Counted from the first letter of the stretch, positions 51,131-60,769 are shown. The stretch is 64,000 bases of DNA from SZUA-584 sp040768905 (GCA_040768905.1 JAXGMA010000001.1:1674001-1738000); one strand, 5' to 3'. The notes: generated by a model from the letters alone, not told the origin. Program-made: numbers and translations.

Positions 51131-51177
51131 AAAAAAACACAGGCTTTTGCTGGTTTTGGCGCTGCCTGTGTTTTTTT
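51131..51177 (-). terminator. Terminator after the aminotransferase gene
   Basis: CACAGGC/GCCTGTG arms (51138-51144 with 51164-51170) with an inner GC-containing stem, followed on the minus strand by seven T. Confidence 0.85.
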
Positions 51178-51189
51178 GATCGTTGTTTA

Positions 51190-52362
51190 TTAAAGATTTT
51201 CGATAAAGCTTTTTATCCTGGACACAGCTTCCTTTAAATTCTCCAGCGACGATGCGTATGAGCAGCGTATAAAACTGTCCATGTTGTCTCCGAACGCCGT
51301 CCCCGGCACACACGCCACCTTCTTTTCATACAGCAGCCTTGTGCAGAATTCATCCGCGGTCAGCCCCGTTGAGCCAATATTGGGGAAGATATAAAAAGCA
51401 CCGAGAGGTTCAAAACAGGACAGCCCTATTTCATTGAAAGATTTGTACATCAGCCGGCGGCGGCGGTTGTACTCTGATACCATGGCTTTCACCTGCACAA
51501 AATGATGGCTGCATTCATAGCGCAGCGCTTCAATACCGGCATCCTGGCTGATGGAAGGGGCACAGAGCATGGAGTACTGGTGTATCTTGACCATCGCATC
51601 GATCAAAGGTTTTGGGCCGGCCGCATACCCAAGCCGGAATCCAGTCATTGCAAAAGCTTTGGAAAAGCCGTTGATGACGATCGTACGTTCCTGCATGCCC
51701 GGCAAAGAAGCAATAGACACATGAGGTTTGTCGTAGGAGAGTTCAGCATAAATCTCATCCGCAATCACCAAAAGGTCGTGTTCTATGATGATGGGCAGTA
51801 TGTTTTCAAGATCCTCTTTGGCCATGATAGCGCCCGTGGGGTTATTGGGAAAAGCGATGATGACTGCTTTTGATTTTGATGTGATCGCTTTCTTAAGGCT
51901 CTCGGGCGTGATGCGGAAATCATCATCCTCGCGCAGCACCATGGGCACCGGCGTACCGCCCGCAAAACTGACACCAGGCATATAAGCCACATATGAAGGT
52001 GCAGGTACGATCACCTCATCACAGGGGTTGATCACGGCACGGAACGCAAGGTCAAGCGCTTCGCTTGCGCCGACAGTCACAACCAGCTGGGGCAGATCAT
52101 ATTTAAGCCCGAAACGCATGTCCAGGTATTCCAGTATCGCATGCCTTAATTCAGTGCTGCCATGGTTGGAAGAATAATGCGTGCGCCCGGATTCAAGGGC
52201 ATAAATAGCGCTTTCTCGAATATTCCAGGGGGTATCAAAATCAGGCTCTCCGACGCCGAGTGAGATGCAGTCTTTCATCTCGCTCGCTATATCAAAGAAT
52301 TTGCGTATACCGGAGGGCGGGACATCTTTCACGTGCAAAGCCACAAATTTTTCTGTATTCAA
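51190..52362 (-). CDS. Aminotransferase class I/II (aspartate/aromatic type)
   Basis: PLP-dependent fold-type I enzyme of 390 residues. The catalytic Lys is in NGFSKAFAMTGFRLGYAAGP, and PNNPTGAIM, DEIYAELSYD and the late RCSYASS supply PLP and carboxylate contacts. It resembles the PatA/aspartate aminotransferase I-gamma subgroup. Its start overlaps the Lrp-like gene stop by four bases, and this Lrp-aminotransferase pairing is common in Clostridia. The amino acid substrate is not predictable. Confidence 0.92.
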   Translation of the reverse strand: MNTEKFVALHVKDVPPSGIRKFFDIASEMKDCISLGVGEPDFDTPWNIRESAIYALESGRTHYSSNHGSTELRHAILEYLDMRFGLKYDLPQLVVTVGASEALDLAFRAVINPCDEVIVPAPSYVAYMPGVSFAGGTPVPMVLREDDDFRITPESLKKAITSKSKAVIIAFPNNPTGAIMAKEDLENILPIIIEHDLLVIADEIYAELSYDKPHVSIASLPGMQERTIVINGFSKAFAMTGFRLGYAAGPKPLIDAMVKIHQYSMLCAPSISQDAGIEALRYECSHHFVQVKAMVSEYNRRRRLMYKSFNEIGLSCFEPLGAFYIFPNIGSTGLTADEFCTRLLYEKKVACVPGTAFGDNMDSFIRCSYASSLENLKEAVSRIKSFIENL

Positions 52363-52853
52363 GGTGAGATCACCAGCCTCTCCTCCTGCTCACGCGCTGT
52401 CAGGATAACGCCGTGTTCCTTATATTTGCGCATGATAAAATGCGTCACCGTGCTCGTCACGCCTTCCAGCACCGCGAGCTTTTCGAAGACAAACTGTGAT
52501 ATCTGCTTCATGCTGCCTGCCCTTACGATGACGGCGAGGTCATATGTCCCTGACATCAAATAAACGGATTTAACTTCTGAAAAGCGGTAAATTCGCTCCG
52601 CAAGATCATCGTAACCAAGGCCTCTTATCGGCACGACCTTGACTTCGATAAGCGCCTCTGCATCATCTGCCGTTACCTTTTCTCTATTGACAATCGCCGC
52701 ATACTTGACGATGATTTTCTGCTTTTCCATGTCCTCAATGGCTTCTTTGACTTGGGCCTGGGATGCACCGACCATCAGTGCGATATCCTCAATGGCCGTG
52801 TTGGCGTCATTCTCAAGCAGGTCTAAGATTTGTGCGTACAATCCGTTTCTCAT
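52359..52853 (-). CDS. Lrp/AsnC-family transcriptional regulator
   Basis: 164 residues from ATG 52853, with GGAGG upstream. N-terminal winged HTH: YAQILDLLENDANTAIEDIALMVGASQAQVKEAIEDMEKQKIIV. C-terminal ligand-binding RAM domain: EALIEVKVVPIRGLGYDDLAERIYRFSEVKSVYLMSGTYDLAVIV. It probably senses an amino acid and regulates its own operon with the aminotransferase. Confidence 0.93.
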   Translation of the reverse strand: MRNGLYAQILDLLENDANTAIEDIALMVGASQAQVKEAIEDMEKQKIIVKYAAIVNREKVTADDAEALIEVKVVPIRGLGYDDLAERIYRFSEVKSVYLMSGTYDLAVIVRAGSMKQISQFVFEKLAVLEGVTSTVTHFIMRKYKEHGVILTAREQEERLVISP

Positions 52854-52954
52854 GGTTTTCCTCCGCTCCAAAATAGTGCTTTGCAGTATTTTACCACCAG
52901 TACCGGCAGCGCGTCAAATGTATTGCTGATCGGCCGGGGGCTGTTTTTGCCAAT

Positions 52955-53665
52955 CAGTACCACCGGCTTAGCCGGTGGTATGCTCTAGCCCTATAAGGGC
53001 ATGTTACCGGCTTGCGCTTGCAAGCGCATTGAATCGTTTGCCAACCGCATAATATTCTCTGGCCGACCCTAAAGGGTCTTGTTACTTGCCTTTGTTCGTC
53101 GGCTTACCCGTAAACGGGTCAATGTACTCCTTCATGCTTATCTGATCTGCGGTGGCGTCTTCCTGTAGCTGCCTTCGGATATATTCCTGCATCCTTTTCG
53201 CATTTTTCCCAACCGTATCTACGTAGTATCCTCTACACCAAAAATGCCTGCTTCCGTATTTGTATTTCAGATTCGCATGCCTATCAAATATTATTAGTGA
53301 GCTTTTTCCTTTCAGATACCCCATTACCTGAGATACGCTCAATTTCGGCGGTATTCTCACTAGCATATGTACATGATCTGGGCATAGCTCTGCTTCGATT
53401 ATTTCTATCCCCTTTCTGTCACACAGCTCCCGCAAGATTTTCCCTATGTCTTTCTTCAGCTTCCCATAGATGACTTGTCTTCTGTATTTCGGCGCAAACA
53501 CAATGTGATACTTACATTCCCACATAGTATGTGCTAGACTATTCTTGTCCATTGGACTGCCTCCTTTGTTTTTGATGCGGTCGGCAAACCTCATCATTTT
53601 AACATAGGAGGTATTTGCTTGAAGCTAAAGCTCGCTGTCTTCCCCCGGCATAGCCGGGGGTTTAT
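52955..53665. mobile_element. IS200-type insertion sequence
   Basis: A single tnpA gene is flanked by subterminal hairpins: ACCACCGGC-TTA-GCCGGTGGT (52959-52979) on one side and CCCCCGGC-ATA-GCCGGGGG (53642-53660) on the other. That is the organisation of IS200, which has no inverted terminal repeats, no target duplication and no tnpB. The exact cleavage points are not defined by the sequence alone. It lies downstream of the Lrp gene promoter region and disrupts no recognised gene. Confidence 0.85.
53082..53552 (-). CDS. tnpA: IS200/IS605-family transposase TnpA
   Basis: HUH single-strand transposase of 156 residues from ATG 53552 (GGAGG upstream). CKYHIVFAPKYRRQVIYG is the family N-terminus, LCPDHVHMLVRIPP carries the HUH pair, and the catalytic Tyr lies in the CRGYYVDTVGKN region. 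It is intact and full length, so the element may still be mobile. Confidence 0.95.
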   Translation of the reverse strand: MDKNSLAHTMWECKYHIVFAPKYRRQVIYGKLKKDIGKILRELCDRKGIEIIEAELCPDHVHMLVRIPPKLSVSQVMGYLKGKSSLIIFDRHANLKYKYGSRHFWCRGYYVDTVGKNAKRMQEYIRRQLQEDATADQISMKEYIDPFTGKPTNKGK

Positions 53666-53762
53666 TTGATTTTGACCGCTTTGCGCTCAAAATCACACTA
53701 AAGTGTACAAACAAAAAGCGCCATATTTTAGAAAAATACGGCGCTTATTTGCATATCTGCCT

Positions 53763-54044
53763 TTAATAGCGGTCTTTTTTCGCCCTAAAACAGTCGCTGC
53801 AATATACAGGCCGCTCACCGGTCGGCTGGAACGGCACCTTTGTATCAGCACCACACTCTGCGCAAACGGCATCGAACATCGGGCGGTCGGTCATCCTCTT
53901 TTGCTGTTTTCTTTGCTGGCGGCAAGATCCGCACCGCTTCGGGTCATTATCATAACCCTTTCCACGGTAGAATTCCTGCTCGGATGCAGAGAAAACAAAC
54001 TCTTCTCCGCAGTCAGCGCACGTCAGTGTCCTGTCTTCAAACAT
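53763..54044 (-). CDS. Double zinc-ribbon (CxxC) protein
   Basis: 93 residues with two four-cysteine clusters: CADC...CGSC (about residues 9-41) and CAECGADTKVPF...VYCSDC (about 61-85). The first cluster, with EQEFYRGKGYDNDPKRC, matches the probable zinc-ribbon family zf-trcl; the second matches the CxxC-x17-CxxC family. Function is unknown, possibly nucleic acid or chaperone-related. Small cytoplasmic protein, alone. Confidence 0.85.
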   Translation of the reverse strand: MFEDRTLTCADCGEEFVFSASEQEFYRGKGYDNDPKRCGSCRQQRKQQKRMTDRPMFDAVCAECGADTKVPFQPTGERPVYCSDCFRAKKDRY

Positions 54045-54245
54045 TTCTACTCCTTTTTTTGTTACCCATGGCTCTTAAAGACGATATGTCATTTCTTAAT
54101 CCGGAAAATGTGCTTGTTCAACACCACCACGGTCAGAAACTCTCTCATCGGCTTTGCATCGACCATTGTATTTATACGCACCATACGGTACATATTTAGC
54201 TCATCATACCAAAAAAAAATATCCGCGTCAACACTATGCAGATAC

Positions 54246-54289
54246 CAAAAAAGCCCCGGGCTGTGTTGTTCTTAAGCCTTACGGGGCTT
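54246..54289 (-). terminator. Terminator after the first VanW gene
   Basis: Minus strand: AAGCCCCG/CGGGGCTT arms (54289-54282 with 54258-54251), with an internal loop that can itself pair, followed by a T run. Confidence 0.7.
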
Positions 54290-54337
54290 GTCTGCCTGGC
54301 TGCTTGCAGGCTGCAGCATTCCTTGCTTATTGGCTAA

Positions 54338-56029
54338 CTAGGCATCATCGGGATGCCGGTATGTCACGCCGCGAAAAGACCTGTACTCGGCTTTATAGTG
54401 CAATTCAGAAGCAAGCTCATTACCCGTTAAGTCAAGATAGTGGATGAACACGTCCGCGAATGTCCCGCCGCGCGCCTTCACCCAGCTGACAGACTGCCCG
54501 GGCTGAAGCTTCGTACCGTCCGGAAGCGTTGTCGCGATCTTAACGGTCGTGCCCGGCCTCCCGGTGCCGCCTGTCCGCTTGGATGAAAAATTCAGTATCA
54601 CGTCACCGTAAGTCTCATGCACAATAGGCTGCCCGTAAACCTCAAAAGTGACGGTCTTTTGCTTATAATCCATGTAGGCCACAATAAAATACGGTGTTTC
54701 TTTGCTGTTTTTTATTTTCAGGTCTGGAATAGGAAAGCTGATCGTGGCATCAAGCCCGAGCGGCATATAAGCAGAAATGATCGTATGGCGACTGTGGTCG
54801 GGGATATCGATGCCCGCGCGGAGCACGGCATTGAAAAACGTACTCGACACCTGACAGGATCCGCCGCCGACGTCACTCGTCGAGCGCCCGTCAAGAAGAA
54901 CGCCCGCGCTTCTAAAGCCGCTTTCCCTTGTCCGCGCGCCGACATCTTTGTTGATCGACCATTCCATGCCCGGTTCAAGAATCAAGCCGTTTATTTTGCT
55001 TGACATCAACCCGACATTAAATGTCCTGTTGCCGGAGCCGCTGTGCCCGTACCAGGACGTCCAAGACGCGATCAGCTGCGTCTGCGCCTTGACCTGTTCC
55101 AGCGTTATCTTCGGCTCAGTGACCTCTGTAGGTGCCACGATCGTCGAGCCGTCACCGCTCTGCACAGCCTCAAGTATCAGCTCTGCCAGCGCGTCTGTGT
55201 CAGCTTTCAGGCCACTTTTTTCTTCAAAATATACAAAACGCGATATGTTGGCATGCGCCGGTATATGTTCTTTGATGTATTTAGTTTTTTTCCAGTACTG
55301 GTACCGCAAAGGATTGGGTGTTTCACTTTGAGGTATGCGCACCAGTCCGGAGAAATCCTTTTGTTTCCCGTCATATTTGCCCGGGTCAAAAGGCGTACCG
55401 TCTTCATAATGCCCGTTGGGTGTGAAAATGTACGAAGCATCCTGTGCCGCAATGCTTAAGTTGCTTTCTATCTGCGTTAAAGCTTCTGCGATTTCGGCCT
55501 TCTGCCCTGTGATGCGGAGCTCAAAAGCCGCGCCGCCGGTCTTGATGGCCATCTGATCGTCTGCGCGCTGGGCAAAGCTGCCCCTGCGCCCAAAAAAGAC
55601 CGCGTTGTTAAGAACATCTTCGTAGTCGGTTTGCAGTCCGGCAGTCTTTGCATCAAGCGTTTTTATATCTCCGGCCACATCAACTGAGAACTTGGTTGCG
55701 GTCAATAGGGTTTCTTGCTGTCCGCCCGTTGCCTGACGCGCCTGCTCTGCATTCATTCCGCCCAGCTGGATACCGTCAAGCGAAACGCCGTTCGCTACCG
55801 TGCCGAACTCAAGGATGCGCTCGATGCGGCCTTCATGCACATCAGCAGCCCCGAATATCAAGAGTGCTGAAGCAGCCAAGGCCAAAAGAAGCAGACATGA
55901 TGCCGCTATGAGAAAAACCCTGCGTTTTCTGGCCGGGCTTGAACCTTTTTGATCGGGGGCTGCAAGGCCTTCTGTTTCCGCTGCCTCTAAGCCTTTATCA
56001 TCAGCAATTTCATTTATTGTTTCGGACAT
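54338..56029 (-). CDS. VanW family wall-associated protein (paralogue 1)
   Basis: 563 residues from ATG 56029 (GGAGG upstream). A cytoplasmic N-terminus, one membrane segment (about 38-60), two repeats of a putative peptidoglycan-binding domain (PG_binding_4-like) that begin VSLDGIQLGGMNAEQAR, then the VanW domain with MEWSINKDVGARTRESGFRSAGVLL, VGGGSCQVSSTFFNAVL and HSRHTIISAYMPLGLDATI. VanW accompanies some vancomycin-resistance clusters, but stand-alone VanW proteins are common in Clostridia and their activity is unknown. No VanH/A/X genes are nearby, so resistance is not implied. Confidence 0.88.
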   Translation of the reverse strand: MSETINEIADDKGLEAAETEGLAAPDQKGSSPARKRRVFLIAASCLLLLALAASALLIFGAADVHEGRIERILEFGTVANGVSLDGIQLGGMNAEQARQATGGQQETLLTATKFSVDVAGDIKTLDAKTAGLQTDYEDVLNNAVFFGRRGSFAQRADDQMAIKTGGAAFELRITGQKAEIAEALTQIESNLSIAAQDASYIFTPNGHYEDGTPFDPGKYDGKQKDFSGLVRIPQSETPNPLRYQYWKKTKYIKEHIPAHANISRFVYFEEKSGLKADTDALAELILEAVQSGDGSTIVAPTEVTEPKITLEQVKAQTQLIASWTSWYGHSGSGNRTFNVGLMSSKINGLILEPGMEWSINKDVGARTRESGFRSAGVLLDGRSTSDVGGGSCQVSSTFFNAVLRAGIDIPDHSRHTIISAYMPLGLDATISFPIPDLKIKNSKETPYFIVAYMDYKQKTVTFEVYGQPIVHETYGDVILNFSSKRTGGTGRPGTTVKIATTLPDGTKLQPGQSVSWVKARGGTFADVFIHYLDLTGNELASELHYKAEYRSFRGVTYRHPDDA

Positions 56030-56145
56030 CAGTTCATTCCCTCCAAAGCGCATTATGACCCATAACGTTTTACAGTATCATACAATATACGGTTGGCTTT
56101 GTAAACCAATCACTTGCATATTTCCCGCTTAAGCCGCCAAACACT

Positions 56146-56182
56146 TTTAAAAAAGCCCCGCTGCTGACCGCAACACGGGGCC
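56146..56182 (-). terminator. Terminator after the second VanW gene
   Basis: GCCCCG/CGGGGC arms (56155-56160 with 56176-56181) with a T run on the minus strand, between paralogues 1 and 2. Each paralogue therefore probably has its own transcript. Confidence 0.75.
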
Positions 56183-56196
56183 TGTGTCTTAAAAGG

Positions 56197-57906
56197 TTAT
56201 CCATCGATTCCGTTTGCTGCGATTTCACTGCCATTGCCGCCTGCGCCCTCTTCACCGCCGACGATTGCGGGGTTGTAGTAGGTAGTTCCTCTGAAGGAAC
56301 GGTAAGCTGCCTTATAAAACAAGCTGGATGATAGTTCTTGGCCGCCAAGGTCAAGATAATGGATGAACACATCCGCATAGGTTGCCCCGCGCGAAGGCGT
56401 CCAGACTGCTGACTGACCTGGAGCCACGACAGTGCCGTCCGGCATCACGCTTCCCTCTATCACTGCCGGTTCAGGCGCTCCGGTACGGCCAGTCCTCTTT
56501 CCGGAAAAGTGCAGAATGACGTCACCGTACTGTTCGTACACAACTGTCGGGCCGTATACTTCAAAAGTGACGGCTTTTTCCGCGTAATCGATATAGGCTA
56601 CGATAAAGATGGGCACACCTTTGTTGTTTTCGAGCTTCAGATCGAGTGACGGGTAATTGAGCGCCGCATCCACGCCGATCTCCATATAGGAAGACGGTAT
56701 GGAATGCCGGCCGTGATCAAGCAGTTTCACATCCGAGCGCAGCAATGCGTTGAACAGCGTGCTCGATACCTGACAGACCCCGCCGCCGATCTCATCATCC
56801 TCCATGCGTCCCGCAACGATCGCCCCTGCGCGCCGAAAACCGCCGGACGTCGTTCTCGGGCCTATGTCTCTGTTGATGGACCAGACTTGTTCCGGCTCGA
56901 TCACAGTGCCGTTGATCATGCTCGAGAGCAGCCCCACATTGAAAGCTCTGTTGGAAGAGCTGCTGTGGCCGTACCATGTCGTCCATGAGGATATCAGCTG
57001 CGTCTGCGCCTTGACCTGTTCAAGCGTGACTGTGGGCTCCGTGACCACCGTGGGCACAATGATCGTTGAGAAATCGGCGTTGTCCGCTGCCTCAAGAATC
57101 ATGTCCGTCAGCGCGTCCATATCCGTCGCAAGCCCTCTTTGTTCTTTGGTATATTTAAACCGTGATATCTCGGCATGCGGCGGAATATGGTCTTTGACAT
57201 ATTTGGTTTTTTTCCAGTACTGGTAGCGCAGCGGGTTTGGTTTCTCGTCCTCGGGTATGCGTACCAGGCCAGAAAAATCCTTCTGTGTGCCGTCGTATTT
57301 GCCGGGATCGAACGGCGTTCCGTCTTCGTAGTAACCGTTGGGCATAAACTCATACGAAGCGTTGTGCACATCGCTGTTGAAAATGTCCGTCAATTCTGAA
57401 AGCGCGGCTCTCACATCGGCCTGCACACCCGTAACGCGGATCTCAAAAGCGGCGCCGTCGCTCTTTGCCGTCTTGATCTCGGCAACCCTATCGTCAAAGC
57501 CGCCCCTGCGCCCGAACGAAACCGCGTTAAGCAGCACATCTTCATAATCGGATTTGAGGCCGACTGTCTTTGCGTCCAGCATGGTGGCCGCGCCGCCCAC
57601 TTCATAAGAGATCTTCGTCTCACTGACAAGCATATCTTCCTGGCCGTCGGTTGCAGCCCGTGCCTGCTCTGCAGTCATGCCTCCGAGGTCAACGTCTCCA
57701 ACGGAAATCCCTTGCGTCAGCGTGCCGAATTCGAGTATACGCTCGATACGGTCTTCGTCAACAGCCGGGCTTCCAAAAACGAGCACGGCAGAAACAGCAA
57801 GTGCCGCTATGAGCACTGCTGTAGACAAAATCAAAAACACTCTGCGTTTTTTTGCGCTTTTACCGGCGCCTTTTGCGTCAGACTCTTCCAAAACAATAAA
57901 GGCCAT
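56197..57906 (-). CDS. VanW family wall-associated protein (paralogue 2)
   Basis: 569 residues from ATG 57906 (GGAGG upstream). Same plan as paralogue 1 and very similar to it: membrane segment near residues 24-47, ISVGDVDLGGMTAEQARAATDG, a matching central region (FDPGKYDGTQKDFSGLVRIPEDEKPNPLRYQYWKK), then VWSINRDIGPRTTSGGFRRAGAIV and IGGGVCQVSSTLFNALL. A Gly/Glu-rich C-terminal tail of about 20 residues is specific to it. Tandem duplication with paralogue 1 is evident. Confidence 0.88.
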   Translation of the reverse strand: MAFIVLEESDAKGAGKSAKKRRVFLILSTAVLIAALAVSAVLVFGSPAVDEDRIERILEFGTLTQGISVGDVDLGGMTAEQARAATDGQEDMLVSETKISYEVGGAATMLDAKTVGLKSDYEDVLLNAVSFGRRGGFDDRVAEIKTAKSDGAAFEIRVTGVQADVRAALSELTDIFNSDVHNASYEFMPNGYYEDGTPFDPGKYDGTQKDFSGLVRIPEDEKPNPLRYQYWKKTKYVKDHIPPHAEISRFKYTKEQRGLATDMDALTDMILEAADNADFSTIIVPTVVTEPTVTLEQVKAQTQLISSWTTWYGHSSSSNRAFNVGLLSSMINGTVIEPEQVWSINRDIGPRTTSGGFRRAGAIVAGRMEDDEIGGGVCQVSSTLFNALLRSDVKLLDHGRHSIPSSYMEIGVDAALNYPSLDLKLENNKGVPIFIVAYIDYAEKAVTFEVYGPTVVYEQYGDVILHFSGKRTGRTGAPEPAVIEGSVMPDGTVVAPGQSAVWTPSRGATYADVFIHYLDLGGQELSSSLFYKAAYRSFRGTTYYNPAIVGGEEGAGGNGSEIAANGIDG

Positions 57907-58055
57907 CAAATATCCTCCAGAACGAAAACAACCTGATCTGTACAGCTTTCCCTATCATACAATACAGCTTCATCTTTGTAAACTGATCCTGCGCTTGTTC
58001 CCTGCCGTCTTATATTATCAACTTCCGGATGCACAAGGCAGGCTGCGCCGCATCT

Positions 58056-59600
58056 TTATTCTGTATCTCCGCCACTTTCATCAGGTATGACCACGACCGT
58101 GGCGGGATCCGGCCCGTTGACATAGTAAACGCCCTGAAACGCCCTGTACGTATCCTGAGAAAAACGCTCGCTCTGCTTCACCGTGTTTCCATTATTGTCT
58201 TTATAGTGCTTATACACGCGCCAGGTGCTTCCGTCGCGCGGCGAGATCCATGTTTCGGTCTTGCCTTCTGCGATCGGCGTACCGTCCGGCAAGGCAACCG
58301 CGCTATAATGATAGACCGGCGGCGAAGGTTTTGTGGTGCCTACGCGTTCAGTGGTAAATTCAATGATATACTCCAGCGGAGGCCCGTAAAACTCAACGGT
58401 TAGTGTAAAAGCTTCTTCATCAAGATACGCCACCATATATACAGGATGCGCATACGGATTGGCAATGACAAGATCCGGCCCACCTGTGCTGATCGTGGCA
58501 TCCATGCCCTCCGGCACATAGGATGACGGCCAGCTGTGCGCCTTTCTTTGCACGATTTCCATCTCTGATCTTATTGCCGCATTGTAAATCGTGCTTGACA
58601 CCTGACACACACCGCCGCCGAGCATATCTTCATACCGTCCGCTGCTGATACCCGGCGCCTCAAGCCAGCCCACAGTTTTTGCGGTCTGCGAGTTTCTCGG
58701 GCCTGCTGCCTCGTTGAGCGACCACGGAACGCCCGTCTTTAATATCGTGCCGTTGATGATATTTGCAAAGATCCTGATGTTGTTGACCCGGTTCGGATGC
58801 CCCAGCGTTCTTCCCTTAAACTCTGTCGTAAACTCGCTGATCTTCTGCGTCGTGCTCATCAGCGTTTGGGCGTCAAGCTCGGGATACGAGAGCAAAACCG
58901 GCGCGTCTATCACGCTGTAGTCGCCTTTGCTGATGTTTTCGTAGATCATCCTTGCCAGCTCGTCAGCCCGCACATCGGCGCCGACGACATCTTCGATTAG
59001 CGTGACGCCCTCAAGGTCCGCGAGATATACCGCATTCGGATCGCCCTTTAAGTCGTCTATGATATCAAATGTGGCATCGGCTGCAAGCGAATCTATCAGG
59101 GGTTTTAAAGAAATCAAGCTGGCTTTTATATCCTGCTCCTCGCCGTAAACGCCCAGCTCAAAATTAACGCCTTGTGTTTGGGCCTGCTCTCTTTGCTGAT
59201 TGATCACTTCTTTGTCTTCACCGACTTGTCCGAAAAACATGGCTTTTTGAAGCACTTGTTCCAGGTTGCCTTTTAGGCCAAGCTCATGGGCGGCAAAGGT
59301 ATACTCTGTTTCGGCAACAGTCAATGTATATGTAAAATCATCTGCAAAATCTTTTGACAACTTATTAAGCTCTTGACTGGCCAGCGCTTCGGAATAAAGC
59401 AGCCCTGAAATATCCACGCCGCCGACTGAGACGCCATCCAAAAAACGGCCGGTCTCCAAAAGGTTTATCTCACGTTCTTCTTCAGTCATCGCGCCGCCGC
59501 TGAGCATCAGTATAAGCACCACGATCAGTGCGACAATCAGCACGCCGAGCGCCAGCAGCAACAGCTTGACAGTCGGGTTTTGTCTGGCTATGTTCTGCAT
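58056..59600 (-). CDS. VanW family wall-associated protein (paralogue 3)
   Basis: 514 residues from ATG 59600 (AAGGAG upstream). N-terminal anchor (about 12-34) with almost no cytoplasmic part, DGVSVGGVDISGLLYSEAL, a peptidoglycan-binding-like region, and the VanW domain PWSLNEAAGPRNSQTAKTVGWLEAPGI..MLGGGVCQVSSTIYNAAI. It is clearly more diverged than paralogues 1 and 2 and lacks their central insert. It is the oldest branch of the local family. Confidence 0.88.
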   Translation of the reverse strand: MQNIARQNPTVKLLLLALGVLIVALIVVLILMLSGGAMTEEEREINLLETGRFLDGVSVGGVDISGLLYSEALASQELNKLSKDFADDFTYTLTVAETEYTFAAHELGLKGNLEQVLQKAMFFGQVGEDKEVINQQREQAQTQGVNFELGVYGEEQDIKASLISLKPLIDSLAADATFDIIDDLKGDPNAVYLADLEGVTLIEDVVGADVRADELARMIYENISKGDYSVIDAPVLLSYPELDAQTLMSTTQKISEFTTEFKGRTLGHPNRVNNIRIFANIINGTILKTGVPWSLNEAAGPRNSQTAKTVGWLEAPGISSGRYEDMLGGGVCQVSSTIYNAAIRSEMEIVQRKAHSWPSSYVPEGMDATISTGGPDLVIANPYAHPVYMVAYLDEEAFTLTVEFYGPPLEYIIEFTTERVGTTKPSPPVYHYSAVALPDGTPIAEGKTETWISPRDGSTWRVYKHYKDNNGNTVKQSERFSQDTYRAFQGVYYVNGPDPATVVVIPDESGGDTE

Positions 59601-59719
59601 TGCTTTTCTCCTTCCATACCCATAAGGCTAAGATACAACATTTTAAAGGCCTTTGTAAACAACCGCATCTTTTCTGCTCTGCGTATTTACAAAAAGGCCA
59701 TATTTTTTTGACATATTGT

Positions 59720-60106
59720 CTATAATACCTTGATATATACGCGTCTTTGCCGCGGCCCGTCAAATTCGCAAAAATAGATGCCCTGCCATGTCCCCAGCTG
59801 GAGCCGCCCGTTTTCCACAATCACCGTGAGCGAGAATCCCGTGATATGTGCCTTGGTATGGGCATCCGAGTTGCCTTCCATGTGTAAAAACCCGCTGCAG
59901 GGTACCATACGTTCAAGCGCGAACATGATATCCCGCGTGACATCAGGGTCGGCATTTTCGTTGATGGATATGCCCGCTGTTGTGTGCGGCACGAAAACAC
60001 ATACAAGGCCGCTTTTAACTGCGCTTTCCTTGACGTATTGCTCCACATGATTTGTGATATCCACCATCGCGCATCTTTTTTCAGTGCGCAGTTCAATCGT
60101 TTTCAA
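59720..60106 (-). CDS. YjbQ/UPF0047 family protein
   Basis: 128 residues. The family signature is complete: KTIELRTEKR at the start, HTTAGISINENADPDVTRDI, and GNSDAHTKAHITG...GRLQLGTWQGIYFCEFDGPRQRRVYIKV. His residues in HTTA and HTKAH line a metal site. Family members have weak thiamin-phosphate synthase activity, and the physiological role is debated. It overlaps the end of rex by 14 bases, so the two are co-expressed. Confidence 0.93.
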   Translation of the reverse strand: MKTIELRTEKRCAMVDITNHVEQYVKESAVKSGLVCVFVPHTTAGISINENADPDVTRDIMFALERMVPCSGFLHMEGNSDAHTKAHITGFSLTVIVENGRLQLGTWQGIYFCEFDGPRQRRVYIKVL

Positions 60107-60731
60107 TATTTTCCCTCATGTGATACGACAGTACATACAGGCTGTCGCTCAGGTGTACATTTTCGACACTGACGCCCTTGCGCACCTCAACATCAACAGG
60201 TGCAAAATTCCATATGCCCCGTACGCCAAGGCTGACAAGCTCATCCGCCAGTTTCTGCGCATGCTGCTTGGGCACTGCAATGATGCCGATGTCCACCTTG
60301 TTATTGGCCACAAAACCTTTGAGCTCACTCATAGGCCTGATGAAAAGGCCGCCGACATTCCGCGCCACAAGCTGATCGTTCGCATCAAACACCGCAGCAA
60401 TATGATAGCCTTCATCAGAAAAGTGCTTGTATTTGAGCAGCGCCTGGCCGATGTTGCCCGCTCCGACGATCACCACTTTATATGACGTGCCGATGCCGAG
60501 TATTTTCATAATCTCCTGCTTTAGGCGGGAGACTTGGTAACCGTAACCCTGCTGGCCGAACCCCCCAAAGCAATTCAAATCACGTCTTATCTGGGAGGCA
60601 TTGAGGCTCATCTCGTTGCTCATTCTGGATGAAGAGACCCTCTCGACACCGAGCGCTTCAAGCTCAGACAAATACCTGTAATACTTGGGCAGCCTGTGGA
60701 TTACCGCCTCTGATATCCTGCTGTCCTGCAT
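60093..60731 (-). CDS. rex: Redox-sensing transcriptional repressor Rex
   Basis: NADH/NAD-responsive repressor of fermentation genes. ATG 60731 is chosen because GGGAGGG lies nearby; an ATG two codons earlier overlaps it. 212 residues: N-terminal winged helix ISEAVIHRLPKYYRYLSELEALGVERVSSSRMSNEMSLNASQIRRDLNCFGGFGQQGYGY, then a Rossmann domain with VVIVGAGNIGQALLKY and the late domain-swap helix. The DNA-binding segment is intact. Confidence 0.96.
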   Translation of the reverse strand: MQDSRISEAVIHRLPKYYRYLSELEALGVERVSSSRMSNEMSLNASQIRRDLNCFGGFGQQGYGYQVSRLKQEIMKILGIGTSYKVVIVGAGNIGQALLKYKHFSDEGYHIAAVFDANDQLVARNVGGLFIRPMSELKGFVANNKVDIGIIAVPKQHAQKLADELVSLGVRGIWNFAPVDVEVRKGVSVENVHLSDSLYVLSYHMRENIEND

Positions 60732-60769
60732 CAACATCCCTCCCTCATGGCATATATTTTTTCGTTTGT

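Noticed and set aside
54338..59600. Vancomycin resistance cluster
   Set aside because: VanW-domain proteins alone do not give resistance; no vanH, ligase, vanX or VanRS pair is present.
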